Notes under the pieces: generated by a model | Told to the model about the DNA's origin: nothing | Databases searched by the model: none | The model's input: only the letters and a program-made list of their open reading frames with translations | Made by a program: the position numbers and the translations under genes | Part shown: piece by piece, positions 1-11,494 of the stretch | Numbering within the stretch: position 1 is the first letter of the stretch | Layout of the letters: each line of letters starts with the position of its first letter | From: Vitrella brassicaformis | Taxonomy: Eukaryota; Sar; Vitrellaceae | NCBI GenBank assembly: GCA_001179505.1 | Contig: CDMY01000688.1 | Coordinates: 231,376 to 295,375, forward strand | DNA length: 64,000 nucleotides | Reading direction: 5' to 3'

Positions 1-3000
1 TCTTCGAACGGGGCCCTGGCGGCGTGAGTCCGCCCTCCCAGGGATTCCTCAAGCAGACTATCCAGAGGGAATCGGAATCGCTCATCAGAATGATATCAGA
101 GGTGCGCATCGCATTCAAGGATGGGCGAAGGGGGAGAAACTGATGTGATGTCGTGCGTTGTGGATGGGATTCAGCTGGAGGGTCGTATAGGTGTAGTAGC
201 GGAGCGGCAGCGGGCCGACCTCGAGCAGGCCCTGCACCGACTCACCATCCGCATCGAACGCATCACACAACGGCTGGACAAGTATACAAGGCATCAACAC
301 ACAAATGCGTCAATGTCAGCTGAGTGTGGACGTCTGTTTGCCCTGGGTCGTCAGGTTGTCACGTGACGGTGAGGACCGCCATGCCGCCCAGTCCTCCGAG
401 ACCGTCAAGAGCATGCAGACTCTCGACTCGCGCATACGGGCACTGGAAACCTCACAGGTGGCCACTCTGTCACAGAAAAAAAAGAAAAAGAACGGGGGCC
501 ACCAGCCTCTCGGGTCCGTCTCGGTGTTTGGTTCAGGGTGCGCTTCGTCGGTCGTTCTCTCAGCTGACATTTGGTGGTGGGAGTGCCAGCGGCAGCGGTG
601 AGGGTCTGGGCGGCAGGGCCGCCACACGCCAGTTGGTCAAAGGGGTCCCCAGCTCATCTGCTCAGGAAGGAACGGTCGCGCACGGGGCGCAGAGGGAGGG
701 TGCTACCACACCAGCACCAGCACCAGCTGCTGCAGCTGCTGGTGCGGCTCCTGCTCTGGTGGTTGCTGCCGAGGAGGTGTCGAGTGCCGATGCGATCGCT
801 ACACTCGAGCGCAAAGTCAACGGTGAGAGGGAGGGGAGGGCACCATACAATACATACATGCTGACAGAATGGTGCATGGGATGTCATGTGTGTGCAGAGG
901 TTGACGAGAGGGTTCAGCACCGTGTGATGCCACTGATCCAGGAGCTCTACAATCGTCTGGTGGCCCTTGAGAGCGATCGCAGCAAGGAGATGCGGGAGCC
1001 ATCGCAGCTTCAACACCGATTCAACGAAGAGATCGCACGACTGAGGGTGAGTGTGTCGATGGCGCAAGCAAGACAAAGCCGCAGTGGGTGGGGTAGGAGT
1101 ATTGTGTGTGTGTTCAGGATGAGATGGATGCCGAGCGCGAGAGGAACGCCGAACAGATTAATCGCCTGACACAGCAGGTGATTGCATCGACACACCACCA
1201 TCCATCCATCCATCCGTCCACGTCGTCTCTCTGTGTCGTCAGATGGAGGCCATGCAGCTCTCCCTGCTGCAGCAGGGCATTCACGTGGACATCCCCGCCG
1301 AGCAGCAGCCAAGCGAGGAAGCACCATCCTCTACGGCCATGGCAGGGCAGCCCCCGACAGCCATGGCAAGACCTCCCTCGGCTACCGCTGTCCCGACGGT
1401 CGCTGCTGCCGCTCGTCCTTGCGGCGACCTGGAGGGCCGCGTGAGGGAGCTAGTACAGGAGTATCTCGACAACCTGCAGCAGAAGGAAGAAACGATGCTG
1501 CAGGAGGGAGAGGGCATCGTCGAGGGTGTTCCTGGCGAGGGCGAGGGAGCATTCCCTTCTCAGGAGGGAGGAGCAGTGGGGCATCCCCATGAGGCAGAGC
1601 CTGTCATGCCCTCTCGCGTGCCGGATGAGAGTGCCGCGGCAGTGCCGTCTCGCGATGGACGGCCGGTGCCACGAGCCGAGGGCGCTCCTGGCGCCGCCTC
1701 GACCCCTTCTGCGCCTCCTGTCGGCGCTGCTGGTGCGGCCCCCTCTGGTCGTCCTGGTGGTGCCCGTCGATGGCGTGCCACGATGCCGCGTCAGCAGATC
1801 GTAGAGCTGAGATCGGCAGTAGACTCTTTGGCGGACCAACTCAGCAGGTATGGACCAATGGGAAGAAAGACACATTCTGAAAAGCCAGACGATTGATTGG
1901 GTGCGGTGTTTGTTCCATGCTGCAGCGTGAGGGTGGCAGAGAAGGTCGAGGCCAGCTGGGGCAATGAGCTGGCAGGTACTGTCACGCACTCAGCACAAGA
2001 GGCGAAGTGCTGGCGTACACACATGTCCGTGTGTGTGTGTGTGTGTGTGCAGGTCGGCTTGAGGGTCTGAGCACCGCCGTCCGCGACACGCTCGAGACCG
2101 TCCGCATGTCCCAGCACTACCAGACCGACAGCCACCAGAAGATCCGCGAGACCGTCGAGGCCTTCCACGCCAACCTACAGCCATACTTCGCACAGCAGCA
2201 GGACCTCGCTACCCAGATCGACGAACACTCACAGCAGCGGGCCGAGCTGGCCGAGTCCTTCGGTCGCATGGAAGACGCCATCGAGACGGCGGCGAGCACC
2301 GTGGACGGGCTAGAGGGCCGCATCGACAGCCAGCAGGTTGCCATCGAGAGTATTGTGGAGGAGGTGGAGAGCAGCGGCAGTGCTTTCCAGCACACAGCCT
2401 CTCAGATGTCGGAGCAGCTGACGGCTCGCGTGTCTGCTGTCGAGGCCAAGGTGGATCAGGCGCACGAGCAGACCAGCCAGACCCTAGCCGTGGTGCAGGA
2501 GGACCTGCAGCTGCGCGAGGAGGCCCTCCGCCACGACCTCGAGACCAAGATGACTGCGGAGCTCGAGAGCCTCCACGTCAGCATCGACCGTGACCGTGAG
2601 CGGCACATAGAGGTCGGCAACGCGCTGGACAAGAGCCGAGAAGAAACCGGCCAGCTCAAGGAGCAGCTCACCGGCCTGCAGCAGTCGTTCGACAGCGAGG
2701 CCGGCGAGCTCCGCTCTTGCTTCGCCCGCATGCAGCAGACCGTCTCGGACACATTCAAGTCCAAGATAGAGGAGAACGGCCGGCTGGTCGGGCGGCAGGT
2801 GGAGGCCATCCAGGCAACCACCGAGCGGCGCGTCACCGCGGAGACCGAAGCCATGGAGCGCAAAGTGCGTGACGGGGTCCGGGCGGAGGCCGACCAGCAG
2901 CAGCAGGCGGTCTCCCAGGCCATCGAGCGGCTCGACGCCCGAGTGGAGGAGACCGTCCGGGGCCGCTTCGCCATCGACCAGAGCCTCAAGAAGTTCCAGC

Positions 3001-5768
3001 GCGCCCACTCGGATGAGCTGCAACGGACCATCCAGCGCATCGAGTCCATCGAGCAGGGCCAGGAGCAGACAAAACGCGGCCTCACACGCGCACTGTCGAT
3101 GCCAACCGAGAAGGTCATGGAGGCGCATGAGGAGCTGAGGGGCGAGGTCCAGCGTGTGGCGCAGCTGGTGCGCAAGTCGACGCAGGAGGCCGACGAGAGG
3201 GTGGGCAAGGTGGCGCAGGACGTCATGGGTCACGACCGTGAGTGCGCTGAGCTGTCGGCCAAGCTTGAGCAGCTGGAGCGGCAGGTGCGGGAGGCCATCA
3301 TGGGTCAGCCGCAGATGAAGGCCGTCTCGGCCAAGGCCGCCGCGGGCGAGAAGGCACTGCAGGTGGTCGAGACGCTGCAGAAACAATACAAAGGTGAGAG
3401 AACCCACCATCCTACGTATGAGGTGTGACGACCCACGTGCGTCTTGTGTGCGTTCGTGTGGCTTAGGTATGGGTGCTGAGATGGACAAGGTGCGTGAGTT
3501 GCAGCGGTCGGTGAAGCTCCACGACGCCCAGCTGGCGGCCCTGGAGAAGATCGAGACTGAGGGCACGCCGGGCGAGAAGGAAATCGCCACAAAAGTGGAG
3601 CACCTCGAGGGCGAGATACGCAACCAACGACGGGTCAGGCAAAACTGCACCCTCACAACAGGCACATGGCAAGCTAGGTGTGTGTTGGTTTGCAGGCGTC
3701 TGAGGCCCAGGTTGACGAGCTGAAAGCCCAGCTGACGCTGGAGACCAAGAACATCAAGGTGAAAGGACGACAAAGAATGTGGTCCGTCCAAGCGTCACTG
3801 CCTCTCCTGCTCTGTTCAGGCGTCTCATGAGAAGGTCATGACGCATCTGAGGGAGGGGGAGAACTGGATGGCCACTCTCAAGGGCCACATTGATGACACA
3901 CACTCTCGTGTGCGGTCGGTGGAATCGGCCCACTTGCCCACCATTACACAGCGGCTGGACCGCCAGCAGACATCCTCGGAGGAGGTCGCGTCACAACACG
4001 ACGTGAGCGAGATAGAAGGAAAGAAAAGGCCAGGAGATACATTGGCAACAGATGACATGTGCATTCTCTCGATCAGGAGTTACGAGAGACGGTCAGGCGT
4101 TTGTCCGACCAGGTAGAGGAGCTCTCGAAGCGACCAGCCGGCCCCTCTGACGCCAACGACTCGCTCACACGCCGCCCAGCTGAGGCCAGGCACACACACC
4201 AACCCAAGACAGCCAAGGCGTCCCAGAGAAGAGCCCTCGAGGCCTCTCCCCGACCCACTGGCAGCCCACCCACCGCCCCCATTGGTCGATCTGTGTCGGG
4301 GCGAGGTCCATCGGGGCTGCCGGAGGCCCTGCAGCGAGTCGCATCCCTCGAGGAGTTCAGACACCAGACACACAAGGATGTACAGGTGCGCGGCAGATGA
4401 GTGCTTGCGTGATTTGGTATCTGTTGGTCGCATCTGTCTCGCCTTACCTTGTCCTTTAGAACGTGAGTCGTCATGTGGAGCAGCTGCGGGACAAGCTGGA
4501 GGCACGCACAAACCGACTGCAGGTGACGGACGTACCTGTGAATTGAGGAAGACCACACCACCAAATGCATACATGTGCATGCTGTGTGTGTCTATGCAGG
4601 AGGAGCAGCGGCGGCTCGGTGACAAGCTGGTGCGTCAGGATGGCGCCCTGCGGGCGATGGAGCAGCGAGTCGATGACGCCATGCAGACACACGAGGGGTC
4701 GGCACGCCACAACTTCACGCGCCTCAGCGGCATCATCCGCACCCTCGTCGCGTCATGCGAGAGCAATGCCGAGCAGACAGAGGTGCGCGTGGGTGTGGGC
4801 TGGAAACGGGAGGGTCCTTGTCGACTGTGTCAATGTTTTCCGTGTTGGTGTATGCAGAGTGTGAGGCGCCGCGTTGAGGAGCTGGATATGACGGTAGATC
4901 AAAGCGTGTCACTGGTCAAAGAACGCGTTCAGGTGAGTGATGCATCCCTGCACAACGACAGTGTGCACCTTGATCCCATCCATTTCCCTCTCTCTCTCTC
5001 TGTTTCCTCGCCCACCTGTGTGCAGCATGCAGAGCGTAGTGTGAGCGAGCAAGGCGGATGCTACAAACAAGAGATACACCAAATGGCAGCTGGTAAGCAA
5101 GACAACGATCGTGGGACCCTGAGGCGTGTCATACAAAAGCGTCTGTCTGTGTCCTCAGGGATGGGTCAGACCCGTGCTGACGTAGAGCTGCTCAAGGCCA
5201 GGAATCAGGAGCTGCTGCAGTCCATCGACCAGCTGCGGGGAGACGTCAACCACATTGGCGAGCATCTGGCGCGGACCGTGACCTCAGACACACGACCGAG
5301 ACACACATTCACGTAAAGAGAGAGAGAGCAGCACGCCCAACACACCCATACCTCCCCCATTCATGTGTGTGGATGTCCCCTGGCAGGCGTCATGTGCCTT
5401 TGGTAGAGGATGTGTGCACAAGTCGGACCAGCCGCCTGAACACCATCGAAGAGGTAACCACCAACACCGACACCACACCGCCCTGCACCTCAGTGAACAT
5501 CGCCACCTTGCGCACATGTCGATTTCTCCAGGCGTCATTCGCCACCCCCCGTTGCGCATCCACCGTCCCTCCCTGCGTCCGCAACGCTCTCGCCACCATG
5601 CCGCCCTGCCCCAATGCATCGTCGCCCTCAATGCCACCACTGCTGACTGCCCGCACCCACCGGCCCGAGAGCATGCCGCCGGGCAGTGGGTCGCTGACCC
5701 ATCGGGCGAGAGGGGGAACTGGCGAGGGTGCGACGGTGCTGAGGCCGCCACGGCTAGGGAGGAAGTGA
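1..5768 (+). CDS. Long coiled-coil protein, 3' part of a multi-exon gene
   Basis: The gene enters from the left edge and ends at the TGA at 5766-5768. Short exons (for example 175-281, about 3466-3632 and 3697-3760) flank one long exon at 2053-3393 of about 447 codons. The encoded chain is almost entirely heptad-like, rich in Glu, Gln, Arg and Leu, with many segments such as EKIETEG and KEQLTGLQQSF. I see no motor, kinase or membrane domain. Only the last exon, after the acceptor near 5532, changes character: it is proline-, cysteine- and serine-rich and ends in RPPRLGRK. Frame is kept across introns, for example KQYK/G at 3393 and ETKNIK/ASHEK near 3760. A cytoskeletal, centrosomal or tethering scaffold would fit, but composition alone cannot decide. 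The 5' end and start codon lie outside the window. Confidence 0.75.
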
Positions 5769-5788
5769 GGCCCGGGGCAAGTGCTCCA

Positions 5789-5839
5789 CATCACTTCCTT
5801 CGAAGTGATGCCTTGTGTTGACTATGGTCAACACAAGGC
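5789..5839. other. Two adjacent perfect hairpins just after the stop codon
   Basis: The first inverted repeat has arms 5789-5797 and 5802-5810 (CATCACTTC / GAAGTGATG) with a 4-base loop. The second has arms 5810-5822 and 5827-5839 (GCCTTGTGTTGAC / GTCAACACAAGGC) with a 4-base loop. They start 20 bases after the stop codon of the coiled-coil gene, so they would lie in its 3' untranslated region or 3'-end signal. Confidence 0.7.
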
Positions 5840-6814
5840 AGCATTTGCTGTTACCTGTGACAATGCTGCCCGGCATTTGTAAAGTGGGGGGCTGTGTGGC
5901 GTGAGGGTGTGAGATTGATGTGCATGGACTAGGGGTGACGTGTTTGCATGGTTGTTCCTCGTGTCAATAGCCTTTTCTCTAGCAAGCGCAGCAACACGGC
6001 ACTGACGGCAGGGCCACTTTCTGAGTATCCACTTCCTTCCCATGCAGGTCAGTCGTATCGTTGGCAGCACTTTCACTTTTCGAGGCGGCCGGCTTATCGA
6101 TAGGCATGCATCAGTGTCACATGTCAAAGTGTGCGTGGGTGCGTATTCACCTCCATTCAGATCCAGAGCGAATCATCCATCATCACACCGCAAGATTGAT
6201 AGAAAGGTGAACAATCCGAAGGCACGGCTGCCCATGCACTCATTACTGCTTCTCTCTCTGTCCGCCTTTTTGCATCCTCGCGTTGGAGGCGGAAACATCC
6301 GGCCACTGCCGCCATTGTCAAGAATCAGCACCCAGGGGCTCTCTCAGGCCACGGCCCTGGGGCAATGCATAATGATCGTGCATGACTCGTTGTCGACGGC
6401 CAATTGTGGAGGAATCAGCACACAGCCGAGCTCCGACTTTGTTTGTTTCATTGCAGAGAGGAGAGAGTGGGGGTACTGAAGCGGTGAATCGCCAAGAAGC
6501 GAACGGAGACGGCAAATGGAAACTGTTGCTTTTGTCTGTTATTCCCTGCTCTTCTATCAGCGTGTGTTCTCTCTCTCGTCCCCTGTTGTCTCAACGCGAT
6601 GCCTGCACGTGGGAAACCGCTAGTGGCGAGATTTTCGCGAGCCGAGACGGAGACAAAATGATTTACGAGCTCGCAGTCACTTTTCACATTTTCCGTCCGC
6701 GTTCGGCTTTCCAGCCTTGTTTCGGCCACATCTCCTCCGGTTCTCTTTCCTTTCGGCTGGTTGTTGGCTTGTGTTGTCCGCTGCGTCCTCCTCTACTCCT
6801 CCCAACTCGTCAGA
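5840..6814. other. Intergenic stretch without a supported gene
   Basis: Short open frames occur here (for example 6042-6479), but none has a recognisable domain, credible splice sites or a homologue I know. The sequence from about 6500 is pyrimidine-rich and could be the leader of whatever starts at 6815. Confidence 0.5.
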
Positions 6815-6962
6815 ATGTCGTCCGCCACTTCTTTCTTCGACCACCGTACCCCGGGAGAGGCCTCGTTTGGTGGTGCCCTGCCTCCTGTGGAGCGGCTGGC
6901 GTCTCCCTGGCGCCTGCCGAGTGCGCACGCCCCTTCTTTTCGCCCAAACCGACCTCCAGCAG
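6815..6962 (+). CDS. Putative first exon of an unrecognised gene
   Basis: An ATG at 6815 opens 49 codons beginning MSSATSFFDHRTPGEASFGG and runs to a clean donor (CAG/GTGAGT) at 6963. The peptide is rich in Pro, Ser and Ala and has no known domain. The next exon cannot be fixed: acceptors near 7111, 7171 and 7342 either break the frame or give a stop soon. It may be the 5' end of the patchwork locus that follows, or a relic. I would not assign a function. Confidence 0.35.
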
Positions 6963-7345
6963 GTGAGTACATATGCGTGTGGCCTCGCGCGTCATCTCTG
7001 TTGGGTGCGGTGATGGTGTGGTGTGTGGATGATTTGTAGGGATGAATACGTGGTGCATTTCGTTGCCATGGGTGTGCTCAGATGCCCTCTGTTGCCGTGT
7101 TTGTGCGTGCAGATGAACTGGCGGCTTTTTCTTTTTATACCCGTCTCTTTTTCTCGACGCATTTCTCTTTAGGTGGGTGAGGTGGGTGACTGCCTCATTG
7201 AGTTTGGTGTTGACGCGCACGTCAGAGTCCCTGTCTGCTGCTTTCCAGATATGCGTTTCCTTTGGCCCGACGAAAAGAAAACCGAGAAAAAAAGACAGAT
7301 TTTAAGCATTTTTCTAATCAATCTTTCTGTCTTGCAGCAGGCCGG

Positions 7346-8140
7346 GAAGCTTCACTTCGATGACAACAACCTGCCCATGGAGGAGACATGCGCATGAAAC
7401 ACAATGCCTTGGTACCTCGCTCCAGAAATTTTCTTGGCTCGGCCACAAGGCCACGCAGCAAGACGGTACACATTGACCGAAAAACGCGCCAGCCATCACG
7501 CCACCTTTGATGCGGTGTGGTGTGTGTGCGTTGTGGATGGGTGAGTGCAGGTCTGAAGGACGACATCGACACGACATTCGGCGGGCCCACCAAGCCATAC
7601 CTCGCTCCAGAGGTTGTCTTGGGTGTGCCGTACGACAAGAGAATCGACCTCTCAAGCCTGGGACAGCTTGTGGCCAACCACCCCCCACCAGCCACTTACA
7701 AGAAAGGGGTTCCGGGACTTGGAAAGCAGCGGGGAAGGACACAAAGGGCGGTGTGCTGTGTCTCGACAAGATCGACGAAGTCTACACGCAGCAAGACGGT
7801 ACACATTAACCGGAACACGGAACACACGCCATCACGCCACCTTTGATGCCCTGTGGTGTGTGTGCGTTGTGGATCGGTGAGTGCAGGTCTGAAGCACTAC
7901 ATCGACTGGACCAAGCCATACCTCGCTCCAGAGGTTGTCTTGGCTGTTCCGTACGAGTCAATCGACCTCCTAAGCCTGGGACGCCTTGTCGCCGGTCTGC
8001 TGTTGAAGAAGCCCAAGCACCACCCACCAGCTACCTTTAAGAAGGGGGTTCCAGGACTTGGCAAGCAGCGGGAAAGGACACAAAGGGCCAAGGAGGCCCG
8101 ACTGCGACGACAGGCAAGAAAACAATTGGATCACTCATAG
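7346..8140 (+). pseudogene. Tandem fragments of a DYRK-like protein kinase activation segment
   Basis: Three pieces carry the kinase subdomain VIII signature APE in the same local context. The first is WYLAPEIFLARP at about 7412. The second is KPYLAPEVVLGVPYDKRIDL at about 7593, followed by SSLGQLVA. The third is KPYLAPEVVLAVPYESIDLL at about 7912, followed by SLGRLVAGLLLKK. In DYRK/YAK-type kinases the same block reads roughly YRAPEVxLGxPYDxxIDxWSLGCIL. Here the tryptophan of the D-x-W-S-x-G motif is Ser or Leu. Copies two and three each follow an acceptor (GTGCAG/GTCTGAAG) and begin GLK, possibly the residue stretch after DFG. I find no ATP-binding lobe or catalytic HRD loop nearby, so no active kinase can be made from these pieces. 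The third copy continues into a basic tail RERTQRAKEARLRRQARKQL and a stop at 8138-8140. Confidence 0.6.
7448..8105 (+). repeat. Tandem direct duplication, unit about 340 bp
   Basis: Unit one begins near 7448 and unit two near 7792. Both start GCAAGACGGTACACATT, continue through CCATCACGCCACCTTTGATG, the short intron ending GGTGAGTGCAG, the kinase-like exon, and close with GGTTCC(G/A)GGACTTGG and AAGCAGCGGG. Intron and exon sequence are copied together, so the duplication happened at DNA level. Part of the closing segment recurs a third time at 14141-14222. Confidence 0.7.
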
Positions 8141-8304
8141 CACAGATTCTCATGAGATGTGTGTGTGTGTCTGTCCGCTCGCCCTGCAGGCCTGCCTCGA
8201 CACAGCTCGGCCATCAGGGGATGTTGGCAAGTATGGTAAGGATGGGAAGGCATATATGTGGACTGTCTTCATCGCTCTGTGTGTCTGTGTCTCAAGGTTG
8301 AGGG

Positions 8305-8386
8305 TCGTGTGTTACGGCCGTTCAAGACAGGGCGACTTCGCCCATGGCTGCCTACATTTTATATCCACAGTCCCATTCTTCAGTCG
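8305..8386 (+). repeat. Copy 1 of a dispersed element with core CTACATTTTATATC
   Basis: This segment is nearly identical to 11413-11494: GTGTGTTACGGCCG, then AAGACAGGGCGACTTCGCCC, ATGGCTGC, the core at 8352-8366, then a TTCATTCTTCA-like tail. In one frame both read as AHGCLHFIS followed by FF. It lies outside any exon I can support. Confidence 0.7.
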
Positions 8387-8984
8387 TCTATTGCTGCTGT
8401 TGTCGTGTGCTGTGGTCGCAAGTCATATCGTGCTCTTGAGACAAGGCGGCGTAGGTCAAGGCACTGGCCATTCCGGCACTTCTCGCTCGTAAGAATGGAT
8501 TGAAGGGAAATGTCAGCCAGCCTGTGTGTCTCTGCGTGTCATGGTTTAGAGACGCCCTGGCTTCCTCTTCTGGCGGCGGCGACGGCGACACCCTCAAGCC
8601 CATCGCCGACGACGACAGCCTCAACAAATTACCGGGAAAGCCGAGAGGCAGCGAAGCAGGGAAATCGGGTGAAAGGGGCACGATGAGGTGCATACTACAT
8701 GAGAGAAGGCATCCAAACATCCCTCTTTCGCGGTCCGTGTTGGTTTCAGGGCAATCGGCCCACAAGCTCGCACGAGGTGGAGCTGGTTTCTCTTTCTCTT
8801 TCCCCACGTTGTTCTCGCGCTCCGTAGAGTTAGACTAAGTTATTCTCACCATGAATAACGCAGCCCACGACTTGGCCCACCGCCAGGCCACCTCCTCCGC
8901 ACGGTTCGGCGACTCGCCTTACGACACACTCTGATGCAGCACACACTCTGCCGGCCCTCATGTGTGTGCGTGGTGTGGGCAGGT

Positions 8985-10142
8985 CGCTCTTGAGTTCACG
9001 GGCAACGTGCTGCCGCGCCACGGCTTTGTGTGCCACCGGGCACTGGAGACCGTGGAGGGCGCGACGACCGTGGAGGTGGTGGACCAGGATGATTGGGAGC
9101 CCGACCCAGATGACGCCGAACAGCCCGACCCGCTGGTGTTCGAGCACTTGCCCCCCAACGCATTCTCCGCCGCTACACTCCTGTGGATTCACACCATCAA
9201 TGGGCTCGCGATTGCCCGAAGGCTGGTGACCAAGATGCCCGCCGTCAAACGCATTGACCTCTCCCAGCCCTACCCGACAGAGGAGGACGCGGTGGGGGTG
9301 CTGCAGGCGGTGGGCGGCGAGAGGGAACTGGAGCGTTTCGAGGCCAAGTGGGTGAAGGGTGTGGGCGAGGGGGGGCTGACGTGGGGCGACATAGCGGACC
9401 AGCTGCCGACCATCTCAAAAGTGGATGTTACTGTAGAAGGTGAGCTGCGAACAATTACCTCCTCAGCTTACCGGCTTATTCATTCGGTGCTGTGCTGTCT
9501 GTGTGTCTGTCTGTCTGTCTGTCTGTGTGTGCAGTGCCTGACGATTTGGGTGATGGCGATGCCGCCGGTGAGTTCGGCATCGCCTGCGTCACCGAGGGAT
9601 CAAGGAGCTCTCCTTCCGGCCGTGGCCCGGCGACGCCTTCAAGCGGCTGGTGGATGAGCGGACGCATGGCGACGCCATCGAGGGGCTGGACGGGCGATAT
9701 GACATTAGCTGGGGGGGATATTTGGGACAACATGCGAAACGGCCTCCCTCCTTGATGTGTGTATCTGTGTCATATATGGGCTTCTCGTGTGTCTGGCAGG
9801 GCGATCGCCTTGTTCCACGAGAGGGTCTACGTGATGAGCCAGGAGCTGATGCGCGCCGCCAAGATGTACAACCACGTAACACCCAGAGACATACTGGTCT
9901 TCATCAAACACTTCCTTGGTACGTTTCTCGCGCCACTCAAACGACACACATACACCATGGCTAGGTGGCTGTGCGATTTGCTGTGTGTGGTATGTGGTGT
10001 GTGGCAACAAATCAGGTTTGGTGAGGGAGAAGCGGGAGCTGACCAAGTTCAAGGACACGGAAGAGCAAGTGGACGAGATGCTGGTCTGGCTGGCCGAGAA
10101 GGACAAGGACCTCGCGGTCCTTGCCGCCAAGAAACGACGCAC
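8985..10142 (+). pseudogene. Dynein heavy-chain-like AAA4-to-stalk pieces
   Basis: Three exon-like pieces resemble consecutive parts of a cytoplasmic dynein heavy chain. 8985-9439 begins VALEFTGNVL, where dynein has QVGKEFT near the end of AAA4; the rest of this exon is unlike dynein. The piece at about 9799-9918 holds HVTPRDILVFIKHFLG, matching the conserved ITPRxxLDFIxHF block before the stalk. The piece at about 10017-10140 continues VREKRELTKFKDTEEQVDEM and a charged helix, matching the start of coiled coil 1. Between them, frame is lost around 9569-9596: the peptide GIKELSFRPWPGDAFKRLVD lies in another frame, and the only available intron would be 28 bases. I read this as a decayed or heavily rearranged dynein relative. 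No P-loop is present. Confidence 0.5.
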
Positions 10143-10203
10143 GGGTGTGTTTTTGTTTCCTTTTCCGTTAGCTTAGCATTTCCATCATCGCATCGTCTTA
10201 ACC

Positions 10204-10542
10204 ATGAATACCGCCAACCCCCACTTCCACGGAAGCCGCCAGCCTGCCGCTGTTGTAACCGCCAAGACCTCGTCATCCCCTGCCCTGACCCTCAAGCCCA
10301 TCTCAGACGAGGGCAGGGACGCCCAGAAGGCCAAGGACGCCCAGCCGCCCACGCCCACGGCCAACGGCAGCGATGCGACGGCGGACGGGGGGCTACATGT
10401 ACATGATGGAGAGGGCGGGGGAGGGACTGGTGATGTGGCGGTGTCGCGGATGGATAGCTCTGCGTTCAAGGCGCTGTGTGGCAGGGCCGGCGAGACCAAG
10501 AAGAGGGGCGACATCAACTGGCAGCTTAACAGGACTCGGTAG
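10204..10542 (+). CDS. Low-complexity open frame sharing a cassette with 11.1 kb
   Basis: An ATG at 10204 (MNTANPHFHGSRQPAAVV) opens 112 codons ending at a TAG. The middle reads AKTSSSPALTLKPISDEG, then PPTPTANGSDAT. The same cassette recurs at about 11099-11224 as AKTPSSPALTVFKP and PPTPTANGTETA. A shorter echo (GDTLKPIADDD) is at about 8583. The protein is disordered by composition. It could be an exon of the patchwork locus and not a gene of its own. No function can be given. Confidence 0.35.
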   Translation: MNTANPHFHGSRQPAAVVTAKTSSSPALTLKPISDEGRDAQKAKDAQPPTPTANGSDATADGGLHVHDGEGGGGTGDVAVSRMDSSAFKALCGRAGETKKRGDINWQLNRTR

Positions 10543-10869
10543 GCAAGGCGGACAGCGCAGAGCAGACCCCGACACGTATACATATACATGTATGTTATGT
10601 GTGTATGCATGCATGTATGTCCTGCATGTGTGTCCTGTTGTCTTGTCTGTCCCTGCCTGCGTGTGTCAGCATTGCGGTGGCCGAGTGGGAGGCGGCCTTG
10701 AAGCTGCTAGAGTCCCTGCCCTGCGCGTCGCTGCCGGCCCCCAAGGACACTGACGAGAGATTCTGTGCGAGGTGAGGTCACCGACCGACCAACCGACCGA
10801 CCGACCGACAGGCCACACGCACATCTATCTGTCTTGTGTTGTGTGTGTGTATTGGGTGTTTGGTCAGTT

Positions 10870-11264
10870 GTTGGCGGGCGACGCCGATGCGGCCCAGGAG
10901 GACACCAGCAAGGAGGACGAGGCCACCCCCGAGCCCCTTGCCACCGAGCCCCCCGCCCCCGAGCAGGCAGCGGCCACCGCCCCGAAGAAACAGAAGAAGA
11001 AGAAGAAGAAGAGCACCAACAAGAACAAGAACAAGGACAAGGCGCCAAAGGAGGCGGCGGGGGAGACTCTGCCATCCGAGGCCCCCTCTCTTGTCCCCGC
11101 CAAGACGCCGTCATCCCCTGCCCTGACCGTCTTCAAGCCGCCCATCCTTCCAGAGGAGGCCAAGGACGCCCAGAAGGGCAAGAAGAAGCCGCCCACGCCC
11201 ACGGCCAACGGCACCGAGACCGCCCTCGAGGGAGCGGCCACCGGCAACAAGAAGAAGATGGCAT
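10870..11264 (+). CDS. Lysine-rich low-complexity exon with duplicated cassette
   Basis: The open frame runs from an acceptor-like region near 10865 through a Glu/Pro/Ala stretch, then a run KKQKKKKKKSTNKNKNKDK. It then enters the AKTPSSPALT...PPTPTANG cassette shared with 10261-10376 and ends GNKKKMALV at the start of the dispersed element at 11264. Composition suggests a disordered, basic, possibly nuclear or RNA-binding tail. The cassette sharing shows that this exon and the one at 10.2 kb are copies of each other. Confidence 0.35.
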
Positions 11265-11364
11265 TGGTGCCTACATTTTATATCCAGACGAGATTTTATC
11301 TCATACCCAGAGGTATCCGCAGGTCTGCATCTTTGGATTCATGTGTATACAGCATGAATATATG
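11264..11364 (+). repeat. Dispersed element, variant B, copy 1
   Basis: Shares TTGGTGCCTACATTTTATAT, CCAGACGAGATTTTATCTCA, GGTATCCGCAGGTCTGCATC and TTTGGATTCATGTG with 14279-14405. The second copy carries an extra internal stretch of about 28 bases. Confidence 0.7.
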
Positions 11365-11412
11365 CCTCCTTCTTGGGTGTCGTATGTGTGAGGCTGCCCA
11401 GGAAGGAGCCCG

Positions 11413-11494
11413 CGTGTGTTACGGCCGCTCAAGACAGGGCGACTTCGCCCATGGCTGCCTACATTTTATATCCATAGTTTCATTCTTCAATCGA
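11413..11494 (+). repeat. Copy 2 of the dispersed element with core CTACATTTTATATC
   Basis: Near-identical partner of 8305-8386. The core is at 11459-11473. It directly follows the variant B copy at 11264-11364, so the two versions sit side by side. Confidence 0.7.

Noticed and set aside
2456-3791. Long minus-strand open frames of 256 and 435 codons
   Set aside because: They lie opposite the long coiled-coil exon and are Leu/Ser/Arg-rich mirrors of its GC-rich codons. They have no start context, splice pattern or domain.
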